The notes beneath the pieces were generated by a model. That model was not told the origin of the DNA and ran no database searches. It saw nothing but the letters and a program-made list of their open reading frames with translations. The position numbers and the translations under genes are program-made. Of a stretch of 64,000 nt of DNA, positions 33,799 to 42,887 are shown in pieces. The stretch's first letter is position 1, and every line of letters begins with the position of its first letter. This DNA comes from Burkholderia diffusa (GTDB taxonomy: Bacteria; Pseudomonadota; Gammaproteobacteria; Burkholderiales; Burkholderiaceae). The DNA lies in NCBI RefSeq assembly GCF_001718315.1, contig NZ_CP013364.1, positions 248,001 to 312,000 on the forward strand, written 5' to 3'.

Positions 33799-34449
33799 AT
33801 GAAAAGCGACAGCGAGCTGAAGAAGGACGTCGAGCAGGAGCTCGAGTGGGACCCGTCATTCAATGCGGTGCGCATCGGTGTGGAAGTGCACGAACGCATC
33901 GTGACGTTGACCGGACATGTCGGCAGCTATCTGGAAAAAGTCGCGGTGCGCAAGGCCGTCGAGCGTATCGAAGGCGTGCGCGGCATCGTGCTGGAACTCG
34001 GGGTGCAAACCGACGATGGCAAGCGTCGCTCGGACGAGGACATCGCCATCGCGGCACGCTCGCTCCTGAAGTGGGATGCGGGACTTGGCGAGCAGGCCGT
34101 GCAGGTGACGGTCGAGAACGGGTGCGTGACGCTGTCGGGCGAGGTGATGTGGAGTTACCAGATGCAGGAGGCGGAGCGGGCTGTCGAGCGGCTGCGCGGC
34201 GTCACCCGGATCATCAACGAGATTCATGTCCGGCCGCACCCGACACATTCCGACATCGCCGGCAAGATCCAGGCGGCCTTGATTCGGCATGCAACGGAAG
34301 AGGCTGCACACGTCGGCATTACCGTCCAGGATGGTTGCGTGACGTTGACCGGTCAGGTGGGCTCGCTGAGTGAGCGGCGGCTTGCCTTCGATGCCGCGTG
34401 GTCGGCGCCGGGCGTGCGCGACGTAGTCGATCAACTTACCGTTGCATGA
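33799..34449 (+). CDS. Triple BON-domain protein, copy 1
   Basis: 216 residues with three BON repeats (about 5-70, 75-140, 148-214), each with the glycine core of the family (IVTLTGHVGSY, CVTLSGEVMW, CVTLTGQVGSL). BON domains bind phospholipid and hold envelope proteins together (OsmY, Kbp). No signal peptide is seen, so it may be cytoplasmic. The ATG at 33799 gives the same start as its paralogue at 51225 (MKTDKQLKQD); an ATG at 33793 is also open. It heads a probable operon with CBS, membrane and 79-residue genes. Confidence 0.88.
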   Translation: MKSDSELKKDVEQELEWDPSFNAVRIGVEVHERIVTLTGHVGSYLEKVAVRKAVERIEGVRGIVLELGVQTDDGKRRSDEDIAIAARSLLKWDAGLGEQAVQVTVENGCVTLSGEVMWSYQMQEAERAVERLRGVTRIINEIHVRPHPTHSDIAGKIQAALIRHATEEAAHVGITVQDGCVTLTGQVGSLSERRLAFDAAWSAPGVRDVVDQLTVA

Positions 34450-34510
34450 TGATCCGGGCGGCGGCGGACCTCGATCGAGCGTCCGCCTCGCCCCGGCCGG
34501 GAGAACGAAC

Positions 34511-34960
34511 ATGAATGCCGCGATGCTTTGTACCCGCGATGTCGCCATGTGTTCGGCACGGGCAACCGTCGTCGAGGCGGCGGAAATGATGCGCGACGCG
34601 CACGCCGGCGATCTGATCGTCGTGCGCGAACAGGAGGGGCGATGCGTGCCGGTCGGTATGGTGACCGATCGCGACATCGTGCTGACGGTGGTCAGCCCCG
34701 ATGCGGAAGCCGGCTCGCTGTTCGTCGGTGACATCATGTCGACGCCTGTCGCAATCGCGAACGCCGACGACGACATCTGGCTGCTTGCGAAGCGGATGCG
34801 CCAGCACGGCGTCCGACGATTGCCGGTCGTCGGCGGCGACGGCGAGCTGATCGGCATTGTCTCGCTCGACGATCTGCTGCGCGCGGCCGCGGCGCTGCTC
34901 GACGAGTTGCGGCTCGTGGCGGCCCGCCAACCGTATTTCGAGGAGAAGCAGCGTGGCTGA
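34511..34960 (+). CDS. CBS-pair protein
   Basis: 149 residues with two CBS motifs (about 6-65, VGMVTDRDIVLTV; about 75-130, RRLPVVGGDGELIGIVSLDD). Close in design to the protein at 45787, both ending in a helix after DDL/DDI. Likely nucleotide-sensing. GGGAGAA precedes the ATG. It follows the BON gene by 61 bases. Confidence 0.85.
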   Translation: MNAAMLCTRDVAMCSARATVVEAAEMMRDAHAGDLIVVREQEGRCVPVGMVTDRDIVLTVVSPDAEAGSLFVGDIMSTPVAIANADDDIWLLAKRMRQHGVRRLPVVGGDGELIGIVSLDDLLRAAAALLDELRLVAARQPYFEEKQRG

Positions 34961-35050
34961 TTCGGTCGGTTCCCGCTCCCGTCGCGCCGCGCATGATGCG
35001 GCGGCGGTCTCGATGCCGGTGCGATGTGCCCTTCGGGCGCGCGCAATCCC

Positions 35051-35497
35051 ATGACACGCGGCCGGCATACCGGCCCGCGCACCTGGATGCGCCGGTGGCT
35101 CGGTGCAATCGGTTTCTGCCTGCTGCTGTCGAGCGCGACGACGTGGCTCGGCGCGATCCACGACCATCCTGTGAGCCCCGGTGTCGTGGCCGGCATGAAC
35201 GCGCCGGAATGCGGGCGCGTGGGTGCTCGGCCGGCCGGATCGATGCTGACGACGCCGATTCCCGAACAGGACGTCTGCCTGTCGCTGTTCGTTTATCGCG
35301 CGTCGTATCCCGATGCCGCGAGCGACGTCGCGTCATACCGCACGTGGATCCTGCAGCAGCGGGTCGGTGAATTCTGGCAATTGTTCGGCTATGTGCTTCT
35401 GTTGTGGGCGGCGGTCCTGGGCCTTGTCGCCGGGCCGATATGGATCTTCATGCGGCGGGCCGGATATCGCCATCGCGGCTCGCGGCGCGGCCGATGA
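35051..35497 (+). CDS. Membrane protein of unknown function
   Basis: About 148 residues with two hydrophobic helices (about 18-38, WLGAIGFCLLLSSATTWLGA, and about 112-135, LFGYVLLLWAAVLGLVAGPI) enclosing a roughly 70-residue loop with two cysteines (ECGRVGAR, QDVCLSLF), probably periplasmic. The two-helix, Cys-containing loop suggests an envelope role. The start at 35051 is preferred over 35024. No family recognised. Confidence 0.55.
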   Translation: MTRGRHTGPRTWMRRWLGAIGFCLLLSSATTWLGAIHDHPVSPGVVAGMNAPECGRVGARPAGSMLTTPIPEQDVCLSLFVYRASYPDAASDVASYRTWILQQRVGEFWQLFGYVLLLWAAVLGLVAGPIWIFMRRAGYRHRGSRRGR

Positions 35498-35540
35498 TGG
35501 ACGCGGCATGCGTTCGCACGGCAAAAGGAGAGGAACGATC

Positions 35541-35780
35541 ATGACGATTTCCGGTGAACTGAACGACGCGGACTGGACCGTGGCGATCGAAACGGTTGGC
35601 GTCGCGACCGGCGGCTACCGCTGCCGTGTCCACGTGACGGTCCGCTCACCCGATTGCAGGTGCGAGCATGTCTTTCCACACCATCGGGTATTCGCGACTG
35701 AGCGCGAGGCAGCGCTGGAGGGGCTGCGCAGCGGAATGACATGGGTGGAAATGAAGAAATCGGACACGTTCACGTACTGA
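35541..35780 (+). CDS. 79-residue protein of unknown function, copy 1
   Basis: 79 residues starting MTISGELNDADWTVAIETV and ending GMTWVEMKKSDTFTY. A paralogue of the same length lies at 51924-52163 (MTLSGELHEADWSVAIETV). Predicted strands suggest a small beta-rich domain. AGGAGAGGAA lies upstream. In both cases the gene follows a BON-protein gene, here after the CBS and membrane genes, so function is probably tied to it. Confidence 0.75.
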   Translation: MTISGELNDADWTVAIETVGVATGGYRCRVHVTVRSPDCRCEHVFPHHRVFATEREAALEGLRSGMTWVEMKKSDTFTY

Positions 35781-35895
35781 CCGGCGGCGCTGCATGTGAA
35801 CCGGCGAGCACGGTGGCACGAACGCTGCGCGTGCGGCACGACCTGGAGCCTGCAAATGCCGGGGCGCCGGCATCCCGCCGGGCGGCGGGCATGCG

Positions 35896-35909
35896 TTGAT
35901 CCCGGTCAA
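35896..35909. promoter_or_regulatory. FNR/ANR box TTGATCCCGGTCAA
   Basis: A full consensus site with TACGAT at 35931-35936 as a -10, 28.5 bases from the box centre: class II geometry for the gene at 35967. Confidence 0.88.
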
Positions 35910-35966
35910 AGCCGCGCGGGACGGCCTCAATACGATGGATCGCATCTCTGCACAGAAATGACGACC

Positions 35967-36422
35967 ATGAACAGGCTCAGTCGCGCATGCCGTGTGCTCG
36001 TGCTGTGCGCGGCGGCCTGCTGCGTGCCGACGCAGCAGGCGCATGCGCAGCATGCACGCCACGTCCCCCGCCAGGATGTCCACGGCAGGGATTTCCACGG
36101 GCGGGACTTTCGCCACTTCGCGCCGACGGAGCGTGCGCGGTGGCGGGGCGGTCGATGGGTCCAGGACTGGCACGGCGGGCGTTACGCGTGGTGGTGGATC
36201 GTCGACGGCTACTGGTACATCTATCCTGAACCGATGTATCCGTACCCGACCTACATTCCGCCGGCGATCGTCGTTCAGCGGCCGCCGCCGACCCCGGCCC
36301 GGCTGCCGCCGGCACGCGCGTGGTACTACTGCAACGACCCGCGCGGATACTATCCATATGTCGCGTCATGCAATGGCGTGTGGACCGCGGTTCCGTCGAG
36401 TCCGGACGCGGCGTCGCAATGA
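35967..36422 (+). CDS. Secreted or periplasmic Trp/Tyr/Pro-rich protein
   Basis: About 151 residues with a signal peptide (RVLVLCAAACCVPTQQAHAQ, cleavage after AHA) and a mature part rich in Trp, Tyr, Pro and His (YAWWWIVDGYWYIYPEPMYP). It resembles small YXWGXW-type envelope proteins. An ATG at 35958 adds three residues. FNR control is clear from the box at 35896. Confidence 0.7.
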   Translation: MNRLSRACRVLVLCAAACCVPTQQAHAQHARHVPRQDVHGRDFHGRDFRHFAPTERARWRGGRWVQDWHGGRYAWWWIVDGYWYIYPEPMYPYPTYIPPAIVVQRPPPTPARLPPARAWYYCNDPRGYYPYVASCNGVWTAVPSSPDAASQ

Positions 36423-36498
36423 CGGAAGCGACGCTCGTTCGAAACGAGGCGGCCGCGTACCGGCTGCTCGATTGCGTGCGAGCGACGCGGGAGGGCAC

Positions 36499-37878
36499 AT
36501 GATGAACGGATCCTGGCCGGACGCTGACGTCGACGACGTGTTGCTGACGGATTGGTATGAACTGACGATGATGCAGGCCGCGTTCGATGCCGGAATGAAC
36601 GACATGGCCAGCTTCGAGTTCTTCGTCAGGGCGTTGCCCGAGCATCGGGCATTCCTGATGGCGGCGGGGCTGGCGCCCGTCCTCGACTATCTGTCGGGTC
36701 TGCGCTTTACGGCCGCCACCCTCGAGCGACTGGCCGCGACCGGGCGCTTGCGAGCGGATTTCCTTGCGTCGCTCGCCGGCTTCCGCTTTACGGGCGCGGT
36801 CGACGCGATGCCGGAAGGCACGGTGTTCTTCGCCGACGAACCGATCCTGCGGATCACGGCGCCGCTTCGCGAGGCGCAGTTCGTCGAGAGCCGCGTGATG
36901 AACCTGCTCCATTACGCAACGCTGGTTGCGAGCAAGGCCGCACGCGCTGCGCTCGTCGCGCATGGCAGGTTGCTGGTCGACTTCGGCATGCGGCGCGCGC
37001 ATGGCGCGGAGGCGGCGATGCTGTCCGCGCGGGCCAGCTACCTGGCGGGTTTCGCCGGCACGGCGACCCTGCTCGCGGGGTTGCGCTACGACATTCCCGT
37101 GTACGGCACGATGGCGCATTCATACGTCCAGGCGCACGACGACGAAGCGCTCGCGTTCGAGCACTTTGCGAGATCGCAGCCGGATAACGCGTTACTGCTG
37201 ATCGATACGTACGATACGGAGCGCGCGGCGCACAAGGTCGTTGAACTCGCGCGGCGCCTTGCGTCCGATAACGTGCGCATCAAGGGCGTCCGGATCGACA
37301 GCGGCGATCTGGCGGCGCACGCGCGCAACGTGCGCGCGATTCTCGATCATGGCGGCCTGACGGAAGCGACGATCTTCGCGAGCGGCAATCTCGATGAAAT
37401 CCGGCTGCGAGAGCTTGTCCATCAGCATGCGCCAATCGACGGTTTCGGAATCGGCACACAGATGAGTACGTCGGCGGATGCACCGTGCCTCGACTGCGCG
37501 TACAAGCTCGTCGAGTATGCGGGCCGGGCGCGCTGCAAGCGATCCGAGGGCAAGGCCACGCTACCCGGCCGCAAGCAGGTGTTCCGGCAATACGACCGGG
37601 ACGGCCGAATCGCCGCCGACAGCCTCGGACTCGACGGCGAGCGCAGCGACGGAATGCCGCTGTTGCGGCCCGTCATGATCGGCGGATCGCGACTCGCGGC
37701 CCCCACGCTCGGCGAGAGCCGCATTCATGCAATGCGCGAACTGTCCGCGCTGCCCGATTCGATGCAGGCGCTGGCGCCCGTCATGCCGATGCAGGCGGCG
37801 ATTTCTCCGGCGCTGGCGACACTCGTCGCGCAGGAGAATGCCAGGCTGGACGCGTACGCGAGGCAGCAAGCGGCATGA
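36499..37878 (+). CDS. pncB: Nicotinate phosphoribosyltransferase
   Basis: 459 residues. It makes nicotinate mononucleotide from nicotinate and PRPP for NAD salvage. The N-terminus (LLTDWYELTMMQAAFDAGM) and the PRPP-site region (VDFGMRRAHG, IDTYDT, VRIDSGDLAAHARNVRA, FGIGTQMSTSADAP) are typical. GAGGG precedes the double ATG. A PRPP synthase gene lies 1.4 kb away, so both substrate supply and use are encoded here. It overlaps the following phosphotransferase gene by 4 bases. Confidence 0.92.
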   Translation: MMNGSWPDADVDDVLLTDWYELTMMQAAFDAGMNDMASFEFFVRALPEHRAFLMAAGLAPVLDYLSGLRFTAATLERLAATGRLRADFLASLAGFRFTGAVDAMPEGTVFFADEPILRITAPLREAQFVESRVMNLLHYATLVASKAARAALVAHGRLLVDFGMRRAHGAEAAMLSARASYLAGFAGTATLLAGLRYDIPVYGTMAHSYVQAHDDEALAFEHFARSQPDNALLLIDTYDTERAAHKVVELARRLASDNVRIKGVRIDSGDLAAHARNVRAILDHGGLTEATIFASGNLDEIRLRELVHQHAPIDGFGIGTQMSTSADAPCLDCAYKLVEYAGRARCKRSEGKATLPGRKQVFRQYDRDGRIAADSLGLDGERSDGMPLLRPVMIGGSRLAAPTLGESRIHAMRELSALPDSMQALAPVMPMQAAISPALATLVAQENARLDAYARQQAA

Positions 37879-38951
37879 ACGATGCACGTATCCCGGCCGG
37901 CCGCGCGATCACGCTGAGCGACAAGGTGGTCGCATTGCGCGCGCCCTCGGCCTGGCCGGACGGCACGAGATCGGTCGAGGCGGTGGAGACGCACATGTCA
38001 TGGGTATTCCTGACGGACCGGTACGCGTGGAAACTCAAGAAGCCCGTACGCGCGCCGCAACTCGATTTTCGAACGCTGGCCGCTCGCTATCGCTTCTGTT
38101 GCGAGGAGGTGCGTTTGAACCGTCGTCTTGCCGCCGATGTCTATCTCGATGTGGTGCCGCTCGTCGTCGACGCCCACGGTTGCCTGCGCGCGGACGGGCC
38201 CGGAGAAATCGTCGACTGGCTGGTCAGGATGCGGCGCCTGCCGGCCGCACGCATGCTCGACCGCGCGTTGTCGCGCGGCATGGCTACGGCAGACGATGCA
38301 TATCGCATCGCGGTTCGCCTGAGCGCGTTCTACCATGCCCTGGCACCCGCGCGAATCGACGGTGCGGCGTATCGGGAAGCGCTGCGTCGCACGATCGACA
38401 CCAATGAACGCGCGTTGTGCAAGCCGCTCGCGGGCCAGTCCGCCGATACCGTGCGGGCACTCTGCGCGCGGCAGCGATCGTTGCTCGTGTGCGAAGCCGC
38501 GCGCTTCGACCTGCGTGTGAGACAGGGGCATGTCGTCGAAGGGCACGGCGATCTGCGTCCCGAACACGTCTGCATCGACGATCCGGTCGCGATCATCGAT
38601 TGCCTCGAATTCTGCAGACGACTGAGAATCCAGGATGCGGCGGACGAGGTCGGCTTTCTCGCGCTCGAATGCGAGCGTCTCGGCGCAGCGGGTTTCGCGG
38701 ACACCCTGATCAACGCCTACCACTCGGCGAGCGGCGACGATGTCGATGACGGATGCGTGCATTTCTACCAGAGCTGCCGGGCCATGACGCGCGCGCGGCT
38801 TGCCGTGTGGCACCTGCGCGAGCCCGAATTCAGAGCGACGCCGGTCTGGCGCGATCGCGCGAGCACGTATATCGCACTCGCCCGGCGGCACGCCGACGGC
38901 TGCGAGCGCACGTGGGTGGCAAGCCACGTCAGCGCCGCAACAGGTCGGTGA
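37875..38951 (+). CDS. APH-like phosphotransferase family protein
   Basis: 358 residues related to aminoglycoside phosphotransferase/kinase-like proteins. Visible are the substrate-side HGDLRPEHVCID loop (Brenner-type motif HGDxxxxxx, catalytic Asp) and VAIIDCLEF (metal-binding Asp). The N-terminus (RSVEAVETHMSWVFLTDRYA followed by WKLKKPVR) is shared with the N-terminal half of the protein at 46307. Substrate unknown. Its end overlaps the end of the convergent prs gene by 23 bases. Confidence 0.8.
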   Translation: MNDARIPAGRAITLSDKVVALRAPSAWPDGTRSVEAVETHMSWVFLTDRYAWKLKKPVRAPQLDFRTLAARYRFCCEEVRLNRRLAADVYLDVVPLVVDAHGCLRADGPGEIVDWLVRMRRLPAARMLDRALSRGMATADDAYRIAVRLSAFYHALAPARIDGAAYREALRRTIDTNERALCKPLAGQSADTVRALCARQRSLLVCEAARFDLRVRQGHVVEGHGDLRPEHVCIDDPVAIIDCLEFCRRLRIQDAADEVGFLALECERLGAAGFADTLINAYHSASGDDVDDGCVHFYQSCRAMTRARLAVWHLREPEFRATPVWRDRASTYIALARRHADGCERTWVASHVSAATGR

Positions 38952-39915
38952 GCGAGCCGCCGCGATGGATACGCGCAATCGCCTCGGCAAACAGCGGAGC
39001 GCTGTCGAGCACCGCGAGCTTGTCCTTGAGCGGCCCGGCCGGCACGCGCCAGGGCGGCACCGTGTCGGTCACGGCGACGCCGGCGAGCGCATCGCCGCCG
39101 AGCAGTACGGGCGCGTCATCAAAGAACATCCCATGCGTCGCGACCGCGTAGACGGATTGTGCGCCGAGCGTGCGGCAATCCTCGGCCGTGCGGGCCAATG
39201 TCGTCCCGGTACCGATCAGGTCGTCGACGATGACGGCGCAACGGCCGGCGACCTCGCCGACGATCGGCTTGGGCGTCACGATGCCGCCGCTGCGCAGCTT
39301 GCCGGCGAATGCCGCGTCGACCGGGCGCCCGATGCGCGTTTCCAGCCTCGCACGGAAATCCTCGGCCCGTCGCACGCCGCCTGCGTCGGGCGATACGACC
39401 ACGACCGGCCGTTCGCCGGCTTGCGAGGCGAACCATTCGACCAGCATGCCGTTCGCCTCGAGATGCTCCGTCGGGCAGCGAAACGCGTTCTGGAACGCTG
39501 CGATGTTGTGGATGTCGATCGCGACGACACGATCGACACCCACTGCTTCGAGCAACATGGCGACATAGCGCGTGGATACCGGATCGCGCGGCTGAGACCG
39601 GCGGTCCTTGCGCGAGTAGCACAGGTAGGGCGTGACCGCGCAGACGCGTGCGGCCGACGCGTCCTTCAACGCACCGATGAAAAGCAGCAATCGGCACAGC
39701 TTGTCGTTGACGGAAATGCCTGGCTCTCCGTGCAGCGACTGAACGACGTAGACGTCGTGTCCGCGCACGCTGGCAAGCGCGCGCGTTTTGTGTTCACCGT
39801 CCTCGAACGGACGTTCCTCGTGCGCGGCGAGCGTGACGCCGAGACGGGCTGCGATTCGTTCGCCGAACGCGCGACACGAGGCGAACGCAAACAGGCTGAA
39901 AGGGAGTCGTTCCAT
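38929..39915 (-). CDS. prs: Ribose-phosphate pyrophosphokinase
   Basis: 328 residues. It makes PRPP from ribose 5-phosphate and ATP. Motifs: the catalytic flexible-loop region PYLCYSRKDRRSQPRDP, the metal/ribose region VSPDAGGVRRAEDF, and the PRPP loop VIVDDLIGTGTTL. The sequence is clearly divergent from a housekeeping Prs, so it is probably a condition-specific second copy. The ATG at 39915 (MERLPFSLF) is preferred over 39936. Confidence 0.9.
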   Translation of the reverse strand: MERLPFSLFAFASCRAFGERIAARLGVTLAAHEERPFEDGEHKTRALASVRGHDVYVVQSLHGEPGISVNDKLCRLLLFIGALKDASAARVCAVTPYLCYSRKDRRSQPRDPVSTRYVAMLLEAVGVDRVVAIDIHNIAAFQNAFRCPTEHLEANGMLVEWFASQAGERPVVVVSPDAGGVRRAEDFRARLETRIGRPVDAAFAGKLRSGGIVTPKPIVGEVAGRCAVIVDDLIGTGTTLARTAEDCRTLGAQSVYAVATHGMFFDDAPVLLGGDALAGVAVTDTVPPWRVPAGPLKDKLAVLDSAPLFAEAIARIHRGGSLTDLLRR

Positions 39916-39959
39916 GGCATGGCTACCTCGATTCATGCAGTCATCGATCGTCGCGCATC

Positions 39960-40919
39960 ATGACGCACTTTGACGTGTTCAACGGTGATGCGGACGGCAT
40001 CTGTTCGCTTCATCAGCTCCGGCTCGAGATGCCGGCCGAGTCGGTGCTCGTGACGGGGCCCAAGCGCGACATCGCGCTGCTCGCGCGCGTGTCGGCCGCC
40101 CGAGGCGACATCGTCACCGTGCTGGACGTTTCGCTCGACGTGAACCGCGCGGCGCTCGATGCGCTGCTGGCGCGCGGGGTCGATGTCGACTATTTCGATC
40201 ACCACATGCCCGGCGCCGTGCCCGACCATCCGCGCCTTCACGCGCATGTCGACACGGCGCCGGACACCTGTACGAGTGTCATCGTCGACCGGTACCTGGC
40301 GGGCCGGCAGCGAATCTGGGCGGTGGTCGGCGCGTACGGCGACAATCTCGTCGGCGTGGCCGGCAGGCTCGCCGCCGCTTGCGGCCTGACCGACGCCGAT
40401 GCCTACCGTCTGCAGGTGCTCGGCGAATCCGTCAATTACAACGGTTACGGCGATTGCCCGGACGACCTCTTCATGGCACCGCTGGCCGTATACACGGCGG
40501 TGCGGCCATATGCGGACCCGCTCGAGTTCGCGAAGTCGCCGCTTGCGCGGCGGCTCGACGCCAACCGGCGACGCGATATCGCGCGTGCGGCGCGACAGCG
40601 CGCGAACATCGCGCTGCCGGGAGCGGACGTCTATATCCTTCCCGACACGCGCTGGGCGCGTCGCGTGCGCGGCGTTTTCGCCAATCGGCTCGCGCGTGGC
40701 GACGCGACACGCGCTCACGCGGTGCTGACGGTGTCGGCCTCGGGCGGGTACATCGTCAGCGTTCGCGCGCCCGTCTCCGCACCGTACGGCGCCGATCGTC
40801 TGTGTCGCGCATTTCCGGGGGGCGGCGGCCGGGAAGGGGCGGCCGGCATCAACGGGCTCGCGCCCGAGCGCCTCGACGCGTTCGTCGCGGCGCTGGCGAA
40901 CGCGTACCCCGCCGCGTGA
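39960..40919 (+). CDS. DHH-family phosphoesterase-like protein
   Basis: 319 residues starting MTHFDVFNGDADGICSLH, which is the first metal-binding motif (NGDADG), followed by VLDVSLD and the DHH motif (YFDHHMPG) near residue 82. The C-terminal DHHA1-type part (GGGGREGAAGIN) is the usual nucleotide-binding Gly-rich loop. Likely acts on nucleotides, oligoribonucleotides or a related phosphate ester. Divergent from prs with a 44-base gap. Confidence 0.85.
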   Translation: MTHFDVFNGDADGICSLHQLRLEMPAESVLVTGPKRDIALLARVSAARGDIVTVLDVSLDVNRAALDALLARGVDVDYFDHHMPGAVPDHPRLHAHVDTAPDTCTSVIVDRYLAGRQRIWAVVGAYGDNLVGVAGRLAAACGLTDADAYRLQVLGESVNYNGYGDCPDDLFMAPLAVYTAVRPYADPLEFAKSPLARRLDANRRRDIARAARQRANIALPGADVYILPDTRWARRVRGVFANRLARGDATRAHAVLTVSASGGYIVSVRAPVSAPYGADRLCRAFPGGGGREGAAGINGLAPERLDAFVAALANAYPAA

Positions 40920-41046
40920 GCCGACGCAGGCACGCTCGTCGGTGCGGCACGGCATGGCCGGAACGAGTGTCATCGGGATGCTCCTGAACGGTGGCCGTTG
41001 CGCGGAAAGACTCGCTGCAATCGTGGCGCCGCGCAATGCGGGGCGG

Positions 41047-41060
41047 TTGATGCATGTCAA
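41047..41060. promoter_or_regulatory. FNR/ANR box TTGATGCATGTCAA
   Basis: A full consensus site with GAAGAT (41083-41088) at class II spacing. Transcription should begin near 41095, which rules out the upstream ATG at 40942 and supports the GTG at 41119 as the permease start. Confidence 0.85.
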
Positions 41061-41118
41061 GCGTGCCGGCCGCTCCGCCCGGGAAGATGAACCGCCATCA
41101 CCGGCGGGGAGAGGGGTC

Positions 41119-42852
41119 GTGGAGCACCATGCGGAGGTATTGCGGGGCGGGCGCTGGACGCTGCCCGTGCCGGGCTGGCGGGATCTCGCCGCGATGCTGA
41201 TCGTGGTCGGTTTCCTGTTGCTGGCCGGCATCTCGGCGCGCCAGATGGCCGGCCCGCTGGCGGTGGCGCATCCGCCGGCCATTTCGCTGTCGCCCGCGGC
41301 GCTGCCCGGCTACACGCTGCGCACCGTCGCGCGCATGTTCGCGGCATTGCTCGCGTCGATCGTGTTCACGTTCGTCTACGCGACCGCGGCGGCGCGCAGC
41401 CGTCGCGCCGAGCGCGTGCTGATCCCGCTGCTCGACGTGTTGCAGTCGGTGCCGATCCTCGGCTACCTATCGTTTACGGTGCTGTTTTTCCTGTCGCTGT
41501 TTCCGGGGCGGATCCTCGGCGCCGAGTGCGCGGCGATCTTCGCGATCTTCACCAGCCAGGCGTGGAACATGACGTTCAGCTTCTATCAGGCGCTGCGCAC
41601 GGTGCCGCTCGATCTCGACGAGGCCAGTCGCAGCTTCCGGTTGTCCGCATGGCAGCGCTTCTGGCGCCTCGACGTGCCGTTCGCGATGCCGGGACTCGTC
41701 TGGAACGCAATGATGTCGATGTCGGGCGGCTGGTTTTTCGTGGTCGCATCCGAGGCGATCGCGGTCGGCAACCTGCACGTCGACCTGCCGGGCGTCGGCG
41801 CCTACGTCGCGCAGGCGATCGCGAACCGCGACCTCGCTGCCGTGGGCTGGGCGATCGTCGCGATGAGCGTCGCGATCGTCCTGTACGACCAGTTGCTGTT
41901 CAGGCCGCTGGTCGCATGGTCGGAACGGTTCCGCTATGGCGATGCCGCGCCCACGGTCGCGTCGCGCAGCTGGATGCTCGACCTGTTCCACCGATCGAGA
42001 TGGATGGGCCGTGCGAGCGGCCCGGTCCGGGCGCTGCTGCGCCGTGCGGCGCGCGCGCGGCTGCGCGGGTTCATGTCGGCATGGCGCGACCGGATCGTGC
42101 TGCCGCGACGCACGGGCGACGTGCTCTGGTTCGCGCTGTGCGGCGCGGGATGCGCGTATGCGGCGTATGAACTGTTCCGGCTCGGCCGCGCGACGCTCAC
42201 CTGGACGGACCTGCGCGTCGTCGCAAGCGAAGGAGGGCTCACGTTCGTCCGCGTGACGGTGCTGGTCACCCTCGCGTCGATGATCTGGGTGCCGATCGGC
42301 ATCGCGATCGGCCTCCGGCCGGGCGTGGCCGCCCGCATGCAGCCGGTCACGCAGTTCCTCGCCGCGTTTCCGGCCAACCTGCTGTTTCCGGTCGCGGTGT
42401 TCGCGATCGTGCGCCTGCGGCTCCAACCCGACATCTGGCTGTGCCCGCTGATGATATTGGGCGCGCAATGGTATGTGCTGTTCAACGTGATTGCGGGGGC
42501 GAGCGCATTCCCGGCCGACCTGCGCGAAGCGGCCGCATGCTTCCGCGTGCGGCCGGCGACCTGGTGGCGACACGTCATGCTGCCGGGCGTCCTGCCGTAC
42601 TTCGTGACGGGCGCGATTACCGCGTCGGGCGGCGCATGGAACGCGAGCATCGTCGCCGAGGCCGTGAGCTGGGGCAGCACACGCCTGGATGCCGGCGGAC
42701 TCGGCGCCTATATCGCGCGGATGACCGACGCCGGCGACTATCCGCGCATCGCGCTCGGCGTCGCCGTGATGTCGCTGCTCGTGATCGCGACCAACCGGCT
42801 CGTGTGGCGCCCGATGTACGCGTTCGCGGAGCGCCGCACACGGCTCGATTGA
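41119..42852 (+). CDS. ABC transporter permease with two fused permease domains
   Basis: About 577 residues with two NitT/TauT-type permease units (about 55-270 and 320-570), each with the EAA-type loop (LDEASRSFRLSAWQRFWRLD; LREAACFRVRPATWWRHVM in approximate form). The fused architecture means one polypeptide forms the pore. No substrate-binding protein gene is nearby, so the cargo is unknown. GGAGAGG lies about 5 bases before the GTG. An ATP-binding subunit gene follows after 35 bases. Confidence 0.85.
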   Translation: MEHHAEVLRGGRWTLPVPGWRDLAAMLIVVGFLLLAGISARQMAGPLAVAHPPAISLSPAALPGYTLRTVARMFAALLASIVFTFVYATAAARSRRAERVLIPLLDVLQSVPILGYLSFTVLFFLSLFPGRILGAECAAIFAIFTSQAWNMTFSFYQALRTVPLDLDEASRSFRLSAWQRFWRLDVPFAMPGLVWNAMMSMSGGWFFVVASEAIAVGNLHVDLPGVGAYVAQAIANRDLAAVGWAIVAMSVAIVLYDQLLFRPLVAWSERFRYGDAAPTVASRSWMLDLFHRSRWMGRASGPVRALLRRAARARLRGFMSAWRDRIVLPRRTGDVLWFALCGAGCAYAAYELFRLGRATLTWTDLRVVASEGGLTFVRVTVLVTLASMIWVPIGIAIGLRPGVAARMQPVTQFLAAFPANLLFPVAVFAIVRLRLQPDIWLCPLMILGAQWYVLFNVIAGASAFPADLREAAACFRVRPATWWRHVMLPGVLPYFVTGAITASGGAWNASIVAEAVSWGSTRLDAGGLGAYIARMTDAGDYPRIALGVAVMSLLVIATNRLVWRPMYAFAERRTRLD

Positions 42853-42887
42853 GCCCTCGATCGATCATTTACTCACGGGAGACCCGC

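Noticed and set aside
36419-36502. A 27-residue frame between the secreted-protein gene and pncB
   Set aside because: It overlaps the preceding stop as ATGA, but it is very short, has no family, and may only be part of the leader.
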